Positions 7,658 through 13,752 of a stretch of DNA of 17,111 nt are shown piece by piece. Numbering within the stretch: the first letter of the stretch is position 1; each line of letters begins with the position of its first letter. The translations under genes and the position numbers were made by a program. Origin of the DNA: Bacillota bacterium (GTDB lineage Bacteria > Bacillota > Clostridia > Acetivibrionales > DSM-1351); assembly GCA_023415305.1 (NCBI GenBank), contig JAEZKZ010000093.1:1-17111 (forward strand). The letters run 5' to 3'. The notes beneath the pieces were generated by a model. The model saw nothing but the letters and a program-made list of their open reading frames with translations. It was not told the origin of the DNA and ran no database searches.

Positions 7658-7798
7658 ATGAAACACATTAAGACAATAAACAGCGCTACTTTAAAAGAAA
7701 GTCTTTCTCATGGTGGCTGTGGAGAATGTCAGACTTCATGTCAGTCAGCATGCAAAACATCATGTACTGTTGCAAACCAAAGCTGCGAAAAGAAGTAA
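7658..7798 (+). CDS. scfA: SCIFF-type ranthipeptide precursor (six Cys in 46 residues)
   Basis: This 46-residue peptide begins MKHIKTINSATLKESL and ends with a cysteine-rich core. Cysteines are at 21, 24, 28, 32, 36 and 43 (spacing C-x2-C-x3-C-x3-C-x3-C-x6-C), with Thr and Ser between them (CQTSCQSACKTSC). This is the SCIFF family pattern. Known biochemistry: in the C. thermocellum homologue CteA, the radical SAM enzyme CteB makes a Cys-to-Thr thioether; as I recall it joins Cys32 and Thr37, and both residues occur at those numbers here. The first 18 or so residues would be the leader recognised by the maturase. The start is fixed by AAGGGGG (to 7648) with a 9-nt spacer. It lies directly upstream of its maturase, separated by a terminator. 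SCIFF peptides have been linked to quorum sensing in clostridia; the function here is inferred. Confidence 0.95.
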   Translation: MKHIKTINSATLKESLSHGGCGECQTSCQSACKTSCTVANQSCEKK

Positions 7799-7832
7799 TG
7801 AACATAAGAATTATACTTAAATATTAGATCAT

Positions 7833-7872
7833 AAAGGTGAAAGGTGTTTACTTAAACACTTTTCACTTTTTT
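7833..7872 (+). terminator. Strong terminator/attenuator between scfA and scfB
   Basis: A 13-bp stem with one G-U pair (7837-7849 with 7854-7866), a 4-nt loop ACTT and six T residues (7867-7872). The adjacent AAAG (7833-7836) can pair with the T-run. No separate promoter is evident between it and scfB, so scfB probably depends on read-through, which would yield much precursor mRNA and little maturase mRNA. The longest open frame for scfB starts inside this stem, which argues against that start. Confidence 0.88.
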
Positions 7873-7902
7873 ATGGAGAAACCTGTTAGATTGGAGTTAA
7901 AA

Positions 7903-9246
7903 ATGATTCACAAGTACAAAATGTATGATACAAACATAGTCATGGATATAAACAGCGGAGCAGTCCATGTTTTTGATGATACTGCTTACGATATTGTTGA
8001 TTTCTATAAGACCATGAGTAAAGAGCAGATTTTGGAAACCTTAAAGACTAAATATAATGAACAGGAAATAGCAGACGCTTACAGTGAGGTTTCAGACCTG
8101 GAATCACAGGGATTGCTTTTTAGTGAGGATTCATATTCCGATGCTATAGCCAACTGGGAAAGAAAGCCTGTAGTCAAGGCATTATGTTTACATATCTGCC
8201 ATGACTGCAATTTGCGCTGTAAGTACTGTTTTGCCTCAACAGGCAGTTTTGGCGGGCATAGAACCATGATGGACGCTGAAACCGGTAAAAAGGCCATTGA
8301 TTTTTTAATTGAAAAGTCAATCGGAAGGCGAAATCTGGAGGTAGACTTCTTTGGAGGTGAACCTCTTATGAATTTTGGCGTAGTTAAGGAAATAGTTGAG
8401 TATGCGAGAATCAGAGAGAAGGAAACTGGTAAGAATTTCAGATTTACATTAACAACAAATGCATTATTATTAAATGAAGACAATAAAGAATTCATTAATA
8501 AGAATATGCATAATGTGGTCCTTAGTATTGATGGCAGATGTGAAACCAATGACAGAATGAGACCGAGGATTGACGGCTCGGGAACATATAACAGCATTCT
8601 TCCAAAAATAAAGGATATGGCCGAGTCCAGAGATCAGGATAATTATTATGTAAGAGGCACATTTACCAGAGAAAATCTTGATTTTTCAGAAGATGTTCTT
8701 CATTTGGCAGACCTTGGTTTTAAGCAGGTTTCAGTTGAACCGGTAGTCGCCGCGAGAGATTCCGGCTACGATATCCGGGAGCAGGATCTGGAGAAGCTTT
8801 ATTCAGAATATGAGAAACTTGCTTATCAATATGTAAAGAGGGGAAAGGAAGGCAACGGTTTTAATTTCTTTCACTTTATGATAGATCTTCAGCAGGGGCC
8901 TTGTGTCATTAAAAGACTTGGAGGTTGCGGATCAGGCCATGAGTATCTGGCTGTAACTCCTGAAGGGGACCTTTATCCATGTCATCAGTTTGTAGGAGAT
9001 GAAAAATTCAAAATGGGTAATGTCCACCAGGGCGAGTTCAATATAAGCTTTCAAAAGGATTTTCAGAAGTCAAATGTATACACAAAACAGGATTGCCTGG
9101 AGTGCTGGGCTAAATTTTATTGCAGCGGTGGCTGTGCAGCAAATGCTTATCAATTTAATAACGACATCAATGTTCCGTACAAAATAGGCTGTGAACTTGA
9201 AAAGAAAAGAGTCGAATGTGCTATCTGGATAAAGACTCAAGAATAG
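7903..9246 (+). CDS. scfB: Radical SAM/SPASM ranthipeptide (SCIFF) maturase
   Basis: This enzyme installs thioether crosslinks between cysteines and other residues of the ScfA core. From the chosen start it has 447 residues. Residues 1-80 (MIHKYKMYDTNIVMD...) form the peptide-binding RRE/PqqD-like region. The radical SAM cluster CNLRCKYC has its cysteines at 102, 106 and 109, with the SAM-contacting FFGGEP at 149-154. The C-terminal SPASM domain, which holds auxiliary Fe-S clusters, shows cysteines at 334, 342, 360, 398, 401, 407, 411 and 430. The frame stays open back to a GTG at 7837, but that lies in the terminator stem. ATG 7903 has GGAG at 7893-7896 with a 6-nt spacer and gives the MIHKYK start I recall from CteB-type proteins. 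ATG 7873 is a less likely alternative. The gamma-carbonic-anhydrase-like gene follows 14 nt downstream. Confidence 0.95.
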   Translation: MIHKYKMYDTNIVMDINSGAVHVFDDTAYDIVDFYKTMSKEQILETLKTKYNEQEIADAYSEVSDLESQGLLFSEDSYSDAIANWERKPVVKALCLHICHDCNLRCKYCFASTGSFGGHRTMMDAETGKKAIDFLIEKSIGRRNLEVDFFGGEPLMNFGVVKEIVEYARIREKETGKNFRFTLTTNALLLNEDNKEFINKNMHNVVLSIDGRCETNDRMRPRIDGSGTYNSILPKIKDMAESRDQDNYYVRGTFTRENLDFSEDVLHLADLGFKQVSVEPVVAARDSGYDIREQDLEKLYSEYEKLAYQYVKRGKEGNGFNFFHFMIDLQQGPCVIKRLGGCGSGHEYLAVTPEGDLYPCHQFVGDEKFKMGNVHQGEFNISFQKDFQKSNVYTKQDCLECWAKFYCSGGCAANAYQFNNDINVPYKIGCELEKKRVECAIWIKTQE

Positions 9247-9260
9247 AAGGGGTAAACATT

Positions 9261-9761
9261 GTGATTAGAGATTTTAACAACATTACACCAAGAATTGATG
9301 CAACTGCCTTTGTGGCACCGAACAGTACTGTAATAGGAGATGTTGTACTGGGAGAAAATACAACTGTATGGTACAACGCAGTTTTGAGAGGGGATATTGA
9401 CAGCATAGTTGTAGGTGACAACACCAACATACAGGAGGGCTGTATACTCCATTGCAAGAAAGGTGCCGATGTAAAAATAGGCTCGCATGTTACGGTTGGA
9501 CATGGGGCTATTTTACACAGCTGCCATATAGGTAATAATACGCTTATAGGAATGGGCGCAATTGTGCTGGATGATTCAGTTGTAGGAAATAATTGCCTTG
9601 TAGCGGCTGGGAGTGTGATTACTCCCAGAACAAATATACCTGATGGTAGTTTGATTGCCGGAAGTCCTGCTGTAGTTAAGAGAGTATTGTCCGAGCAGGA
9701 AATTGAAGAAATTAAGCACAATGCCAACGAGTATATAAGCCTGTTGAAATACTACAAATAA
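9261..9761 (+). CDS. Gamma-carbonic-anhydrase-like left-handed beta-helix protein
   Basis: This 166-residue protein is built of hexapeptide repeats (left-handed beta-helix) from about residue 15 to 130, with a C-terminal helix (VLSEQEIEEIKHNANEYISLLKYYK). Trimers of this fold bind a metal between subunits. The three metal-ligand histidines of the gamma class are visible as His64 (ILHCK), His81 (VGHGA) and His86 (ILHSC); the 5-residue gap between the last two matches the archaeal Cam enzyme. The conserved RGD is at 43-45. The protein is the short YrdA/PaaY/CamH type, and such members may or may not hydrate CO2. The frame runs upstream over scfB to 9216, but AGGGG at 9248-9252 precedes GTG 9261, giving a normal-length protein. 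It is probably cotranscribed with scfB. Whether it has a part in ranthipeptide metabolism is unknown. Confidence 0.88.
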   Translation: MIRDFNNITPRIDATAFVAPNSTVIGDVVLGENTTVWYNAVLRGDIDSIVVGDNTNIQEGCILHCKKGADVKIGSHVTVGHGAILHSCHIGNNTLIGMGAIVLDDSVVGNNCLVAAGSVITPRTNIPDGSLIAGSPAVVKRVLSEQEIEEIKHNANEYISLLKYYK

Positions 9762-9886
9762 GCAGTAAATACTGTTTACATTACTCATCTGCTCAAATGT
9801 AAGAATGTATTTGATAAATTTTGTAGTGTTAACATATTTTTCTCGAAATAAGTTGTAAATTTCTAGTGAATTAAGTGATTAATTTA

Positions 9887-9915
9887 TTGACTAGCATTTT
9901 TCTTAGATATATAAT
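9887..9915 (+). promoter_or_regulatory. Near-consensus sigma-A promoter for secDF
   Basis: TTGACT (9887-9892), 17-nt spacer and TATAAT (9910-9915). Transcription should start near 9922 and leave a leader of about 100 nt before secD. SecDF is thus transcribed separately from yajC. Confidence 0.8.
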
Positions 9916-9925
9916 GGCGTAGTGG

Positions 9926-9996
9926 AATGAATCTTTGCCGCTGTTACAGTCTGCAAAAATCAATCCTTATTTTATGCAAAAAATTTTAGATTCATT
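9926..9996 (+). promoter_or_regulatory. Inverted repeat closing the secD leader RNA
   Basis: AATGAATCT (9926-9934) and AGATTCATT (9988-9996) are a perfect 9-bp inverted repeat enclosing 53 nt. The left arm lies almost at the predicted transcription start, and the right arm ends 11 nt before the ribosome binding site (GGGGG at 10008-10012). A weak inner TTGC/GCAA stem is possible. This may be a regulatory leader for the export genes; no known class is recognised. Confidence 0.4.
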
Positions 9997-10023
9997 ACTA
10001 AAATTAAGGGGGAATTCTTTCAA

Positions 10024-11382
10024 ATGAGAGCAAGCAACGCGGTTAAATTTTTCTCGATATTAATTATCACCGGAATTTTAACCTGGATAGCAGCTTTTGG
10101 TTCTATTCTGGGATTTGATATACGAGGTATTCGTGACATCCGTACGGGTATTGATATTCAAGGTGGAGTAGATGCAAAGCTATATGCGGTTACTGAGGAT
10201 AAAAAAGTACCATCAAAGGAAGACCTTGAAGCAGCAAAGTATACTATAGGTAAAAGACTTGATTCAAAGAATATTTTTGACAGAGTTTTAACTACTGATG
10301 CTGAAAAAGGTTATATTCTAGTACAGATACCTCACAAAAAAGGTGAGAAGTTTGACCCTCAAAAATCAATTGAGGAAATTGGAAAGACTGCACTTTTAAC
10401 CTTCCAGGAAGTTGATAAGAACAAGGTGGATGAAAATGGACACTATATTCCTGCGGATCCTACCAAAGAAGATGAGAAAAAAAGAATAATATTGCAGGGT
10501 ACGGATATCGTTGACGCAACGACAGAACCTTCGCAGGAAGGCGCCGGTTTTGTAGTAGCACTGAAACTATCTGACGAAGGTTCAAAGAAATTCGCCGAGG
10601 CTACAGCAAGACTCGTAAACGAACCTATTGCAATATATATGGATAATGAGCAAATCAGTGCTCCTGTTGTTTCTCAGGCAATAACCGGAGGTTCTGCAAT
10701 AATAACACTTAATGGAACTCCTGTTGACCAACAGAAAGAGGAAGCTAAGGAATTGGCAGGACTTATTAAATCCGGAGCTCTCCCCTTTAAGCTGGAAGCT
10801 AAGCAAGTACAGAATATAAGCCCAATGCTGGGTTCAAATGCACTTGCTGTAAGTGTGGAGGCACTTGTTGTCGCTTTTGTATTAATATGCATTTATATTA
10901 CTTTATACTATAGATTACCTGGACTAATTGCGAGTATTGCATTGTTCCTTCATACAATTCTTGAACTGCTGGCATTGTCATGGACTGGTATCACGGTTAC
11001 GTTACCGGGTATTGCGGGTATTATCCTTACAATAGGTATGGGTGTTGATGCCAACGTAGTTATTTTTGAAAGAATTAAAGAAGAGATTAGAAGTGGAAAA
11101 ACTCTTAGATCTGCTATAGATGTTGGGTTTAAGAGAGCGTTTACTGCCGTACTTGACGGTAATGTAACAACCCTTATTGCAGGTGCTGTTTTATGGAGAT
11201 TCGGTACAGGCCCTATACAGAGCTTTGCATACACTTTGATCATAGGTGTTATTTTGAGCTTTATAACAGCTGTAACTGCAACCAGAATAATGCTGAAGGC
11301 TGTAGCAGATATGGATATAGCTAAGCATCCCTGGCTTTATGGTGTAAAGAAAAAGTTGAAGGAGGGAAATGCAAATGCCTAA
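10024..11382 (+). CDS. secD: Protein translocase subunit SecD
   Basis: SecD forms with SecF an RND-type membrane complex that uses the proton gradient to pull exported proteins out of the SecYEG channel. It has 452 residues, the shorter Gram-positive form. An N-terminal membrane helix (about 8-30) is followed by the conserved DIQGGVDAKL near 44-53, a large extracytoplasmic domain with a repeat-rich segment (GTDIVDATTEPSQEGAGF), and five C-terminal helices. The RND signature GVDANVVIFERIKEE starts at residue 340, followed by AIDVGFKRAF and DGNVTTLIAG. AAGGGGG (to 10012) precedes the ATG with an 11-nt spacer. secF overlaps its 3' end. It is driven by its own promoter rather than that of yajC. 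Confidence 0.96.
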   Translation: MRASNAVKFFSILIITGILTWIAAFGSILGFDIRGIRDIRTGIDIQGGVDAKLYAVTEDKKVPSKEDLEAAKYTIGKRLDSKNIFDRVLTTDAEKGYILVQIPHKKGEKFDPQKSIEEIGKTALLTFQEVDKNKVDENGHYIPADPTKEDEKKRIILQGTDIVDATTEPSQEGAGFVVALKLSDEGSKKFAEATARLVNEPIAIYMDNEQISAPVVSQAITGGSAIITLNGTPVDQQKEEAKELAGLIKSGALPFKLEAKQVQNISPMLGSNALAVSVEALVVAFVLICIYITLYYRLPGLIASIALFLHTILELLALSWTGITVTLPGIAGIILTIGMGVDANVVIFERIKEEIRSGKTLRSAIDVGFKRAFTAVLDGNVTTLIAGAVLWRFGTGPIQSFAYTLIIGVILSFITAVTATRIMLKAVADMDIAKHPWLYGVKKKLKEGNANA

Positions 11383-12346
11383 TATAAATCTATACAGTAA
11401 AAGATATATTTTCTTTATCCTTTCTGCAATAATTTTATTATCAGGGGTCATTGCTTTTTTTACTATGGGTTTTGAACTCGATATTCAGTTCCAGGGAGGA
11501 ACTGTTATCGAAATGAGAGCTAACGACAATACCTTTACCGAAACCAATGTTCAGGAAGTAACCTCAAAAGTCAATGAACTGGTTGAGAATACAATAAATA
11601 AATCTTCAATGGTACAAAAAACGTCTGCTTACGATGTTGAAACAAATACAAGCTTTGATGTCATAAAGATAAGCATCGGTAGTTCGGAAACTCTTACAAG
11701 TGAAGAAATAGTCAGTGTGGAAAATGCTGTTATTAAAGAGCTTAATCTTACTGCAAAAGATCCGGTGGTAAACGAAGAAAGTGTTGAACCTTTCATCGGT
11801 AAGGAAATCAGTCGGAATGGTGTTAAGGCCGTTATAATTGCAGCTGTTCTTATTATACTGTACATCTGGTGGAGATTTAAACTGGTGTCAGGATTGTCAG
11901 CAGGTGTATTCGGCGTTGTGGGACTTCTCCATGATATAGGTGTAATGATTACAGTGTACCTGATATTCAGAATTCCTGTAAATGATTCTTTCATTGCGGC
12001 ATTGCTTACAATATTCGGATTCTCAATGAATGATACTGTTATTATCTACGATAGAATCAGAGAAAATACCAGGTTGTTAAGAAAAGTACCATTTCCTGAA
12101 CTCGTTAATACCAGTGTTATTCAGACTCTAAACAGATCAATAAATACAACAGTTACTGTTTTGATGGCGGTTATCACTGTTTATGTTTTCGCAACAGTAA
12201 ATAACATTGAATCTATTAAGGAATTCAGCTTCCCAATGATTATTGGTCTGGTCAGCGGAACCTATTCAACAATATTTATAACAACTCCATTGTGGGTAAT
12301 GTTTAAGGAACACCAGAAGAAAGCAAAAGCTGTTAAGGCATCATAA
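11375..12346 (+). CDS. secF: Protein translocase subunit SecF
   Basis: SecF is the partner of SecD in the SecDF motor. From the chosen start it has 323 residues. A first membrane helix (about 10-33) is followed by FELDIQFQGGTVIEM, an extracytoplasmic domain, and five more helices with GFSMNDTVIIYDRIRE starting at residue 215 and LNRSINTTVTVLMA. Two ATGs, 11369 and 11375, are in frame. AGGAGG ends at 11365, only 3 nt before the first ATG but 9 nt before the second, so 11375 is more likely. Either way the gene overlaps the end of secD (8 nt for ATG 11375), implying coupled translation and a fixed ratio. A strong terminator ends the secDF unit. Confidence 0.95.
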   Translation: MPNINLYSKRYIFFILSAIILLSGVIAFFTMGFELDIQFQGGTVIEMRANDNTFTETNVQEVTSKVNELVENTINKSSMVQKTSAYDVETNTSFDVIKISIGSSETLTSEEIVSVENAVIKELNLTAKDPVVNEESVEPFIGKEISRNGVKAVIIAAVLIILYIWWRFKLVSGLSAGVFGVVGLLHDIGVMITVYLIFRIPVNDSFIAALLTIFGFSMNDTVIIYDRIRENTRLLRKVPFPELVNTSVIQTLNRSINTTVTVLMAVITVYVFATVNNIESIKEFSFPMIIGLVSGTYSTIFITTPLWVMFKEHQKKAKAVKAS

Positions 12347-12401
12347 TCAGCTTGAAAAGCAGATAGCAATTTGTAATGTATGAATAAAATCGGTTGAGCA
12401 T

Positions 12402-12433
12402 AAAAAACCAGGGGCGATGGCCCCTGGTTTTTC
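12402..12433 (+). terminator. Rho-independent terminator after secF
   Basis: ACCAGGGGC pairs with GCCCCTGGT around a GATG loop (12407-12428). It is flanked by a run of six A and a run of five T. This is a strong GC-rich terminator. Confidence 0.93.
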
Positions 12434-12442
12434 CATTACCAA

Positions 12443-12483
12443 AATAAAAGAACCTGCTGTGGGTATAACCCTCTCAAGGTTCT
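12443..12483 (-). terminator. Terminator of the small minus-strand membrane protein gene
   Basis: On the minus strand AGAACCT (12483-12477) pairs with AGGTTCT (12455-12449), with an inner GGGT-TAT-ACCC helix, followed by TTTATTTT. It lies 33 nt after the stop codon of the minus-strand gene and back to back with the secF terminator. Confidence 0.75.
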
Positions 12484-12515
12484 ATGTTTTCTTATTTAAT
12501 GTCACAAAAAAATAC

Positions 12516-12812
12516 TTATTTTGATCTCTTCTTAATAATAATATCAATTACCAACGAAGCAATTACAAATTCAGCCATTACAATAATACTGTTGGTTATA
12601 AGAGTAGTTGTTGTAAATTCAAATACGCTGCTGAAGTTATTGCTTGTTTTATTAATTACAAACAATACAGTACCGATGGCTAATAAGGCTAAAGAAGCCG
12701 GAATAGCATATTTCAGCATTTTTTTCGGGAATTCTGCCATGTCACAAATTGCGGAATTCATAAGCTTAAGAATGTTATACTTTGTTGATCTGTTAGTTTG
12801 TTTGCTTTCCAT
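12516..12812 (-). CDS. Small two-helix membrane protein of unknown function
   Basis: This is a 98-residue protein I do not recognise. A polar N-terminus (MESKQTNRSTKYNILKLMNS, 1-20) is followed by a short amphipathic stretch (CDMAEFPKKMLKY), one membrane helix at about 36-53, a polar loop (NKTSNNFSS), a second helix at about 68-92 and the basic tail KKRSK. The open frame extends upstream to 13031, but a run of seven G (12819-12825 on the + map) lies 6 nt before ATG 12812 and makes this the clear start. The upstream extension is AT-rich, low-complexity and not protein-like. It is a single-gene unit: a candidate promoter is upstream and a terminator downstream. Both neighbours are on the opposite strand. 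The paired helices and basic tail show only that it is an inner-membrane protein. Confidence 0.8.
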   Translation of the reverse strand: MESKQTNRSTKYNILKLMNSAICDMAEFPKKMLKYAIPASLALLAIGTVLFVINKTSNNFSSVFEFTTTTLITNSIIVMAEFVIASLVIDIIIKKRSK

Positions 12813-12978
12813 GGAATACCCCCCCTGATAATAGACTAATAAGTAAAAATTAAATACCTCAATTTTTAATGTTTTCTTAAAAACATATATAATGTAATAT
12901 AATTCTTCTCCAGTAGAATAATTATATTTGAACCAATGTATTATTAACTTGGTTGAAAAATAACTCGGTTCACGTAAA

Positions 12979-13007
12979 ATATTAACACCTGTAAGGCCTA
13001 AATTCAA
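12979..13007 (-). promoter_or_regulatory. Candidate promoter for the minus-strand membrane protein gene
   Basis: On the minus strand TTGAAT (13007-13002), 17 nt and TAATAT (12984-12979) match four of six positions in each box. The leader would be about 160 nt and holds a short AACCAA/TTGGTT inverted repeat. The non-coding stretch 12813-13210 otherwise holds only AT-rich sequence and the palindrome at 13181. Confidence 0.4.
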
Positions 13008-13180
13008 TGTAAATAATTGATAATACTTCATACTTCGACACCATAATTACAGACTTTGGAATAAATTTATGTAAAGTGGTCGAATTATCTAAAAACTTTT
13101 GTGTAGATGAAAAGTAAGGCAATATATTATAATTACGCTATAAAATTCGTTAGGAAAAATGGCGACTAATTTGATTTGAT

Positions 13181-13196
13181 ACGTGCTTAAGCACGT
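13181..13196. promoter_or_regulatory. Perfect 16-bp palindrome just before a ribosome binding site
   Basis: ACGTGCTTAAGCACGT is fully self-complementary and ends 4 nt before the GGAGGG of the 93-residue gene. It has no T-tail. It could be a DNA operator for a dimeric regulator or, as RNA, a hairpin next to the ribosome binding site that affects translation. A possible TATAAT lies at 13128-13133 without a good -35 box. Confidence 0.55.
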
Positions 13197-13210
13197 GAAT
13201 GGAGGGTATA

Positions 13211-13492
13211 ATGGAACTGGTCTGTTCAAAGAAACTTGAAATCAATGAGGCTGTGCAATACGATTGTAAGGAACTTAATCTTGATTACTATTTAGTATCT
13301 TGTGAAACTGACAATTCATATACATATGGAATTCAGATAAACTTGACTAAAGACAGCGGTGAATCAGAAACAGCGGTCATAAATGACGTTCTACCTTCAA
13401 AAGCTCATACAATGGAGATTATTAACCTTATGTATAAGAATTCGGTTACTCCTGTAAGTGCAAAGGATGTAATATATGACTGTATAGCCTGA
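13211..13492 (+). CDS. Small soluble protein of unknown function, possibly DUF6514-like
   Basis: This is a 93-residue, acidic, soluble-looking protein without membrane helix or signal peptide. The N-terminal half reads like beta strands (LDYYLVSCETDNSYTYGIQINLTK), and the C-terminal half has a helix (THTMEIINLMYKN-like, residues about 65-76) and the ending VTPVSAKDVIYDCIA. I do not recognise it firmly. The YGI...V-x-DV...VTP...DVIYD pattern resembles small clostridial proteins of the DUF6514 type, from memory and with low confidence. The frame opens at ATG 13199, but GGAGGG (13201-13206) lies inside that extension and points to ATG 13211. It is preceded by a perfect palindrome and followed by its own strong terminator, so it is a single-gene unit just upstream of dnaG. 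Confidence 0.78.
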   Translation: MELVCSKKLEINEAVQYDCKELNLDYYLVSCETDNSYTYGIQINLTKDSGESETAVINDVLPSKAHTMEIINLMYKNSVTPVSAKDVIYDCIA

Positions 13493-13517
13493 TAAAATTA
13501 CAATATTAAACATATAG

Positions 13518-13572
13518 AAAGTATACTTGAAGGTCTATTGAAGAAATATTCCTTTGAGTATACTTTTTTTAT
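13518..13572 (+). terminator. Terminator between the 93-residue protein gene and dnaG
   Basis: A 16-bp stem with two G-U pairs (13518-13533 with 13551-13566), a 17-nt loop and seven consecutive T residues (13564-13570). Confidence 0.88.
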
Positions 13573-13650
13573 TAAAAAAGAAGGAATATTAATAATAATG
13601 TCGAACAATTATTAAGTCAATTACTCTCGGATAATAATATAATAAGGCTC

Positions 13651-13687
13651 TGGTATAATTGACAGAAGTTTTGTTAGTAAAATAAAT
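13651..13687 (+). promoter_or_regulatory. Candidate promoter region of dnaG-rpoD
   Basis: Two overlapping possibilities exist. One is an extended -10 TGGTATAAT (13651-13659) without a clear -35. The other is TTGACA (13659-13664) with ATAAAT after 17 nt (13682-13687). The first box ends where the second begins. The sequence alone does not decide between them. Confidence 0.4.
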
Positions 13688-13752
13688 AGCGGTATATATG
13701 TTTATAATATTTGGTAATTTGATTATCAAACCAGATTGGAATGTAGTGCATA

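Noticed and set aside
7837..7902. N-terminal extension of the radical SAM maturase from a GTG at 7837
   Set aside because: The GTG lies in the stem of a strong terminator and has no ribosome binding site; ATG 7903 has GGAG at the right distance and gives the family-typical N-terminus.
9216..9260. Earlier start of the gamma-carbonic-anhydrase-like gene, overlapping scfB
   Set aside because: The extension reads scfB codons in another frame. AGGGG precedes GTG 9261, which gives the usual family length.
9221..9727. Long minus-strand frame (168 codons) over the gamma-carbonic-anhydrase-like gene
   Set aside because: It is the antisense shadow of a repeat-rich gene with a clear family fold; no ribosome binding site or homology is seen.
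9762..9800. Terminator after the gamma-carbonic-anhydrase-like gene
   Set aside because: Only a weak 5-bp GTAAA/TTTAC hairpin without a T-tract is present.
9928..9990. A 20-codon open frame (ATG to TAG) in the secD leader, possibly an arrest peptide
   Set aside because: There is no usable ribosome binding site (GTGG ends 2 nt before the ATG), and the peptide is far shorter than known translocation-monitoring peptides.
12484..12828. 114-codon plus-strand frame over the small membrane protein gene
   Set aside because: It is the shadow of the minus-strand gene, has no ribosome binding site, and begins at the end of the minus-strand terminator.
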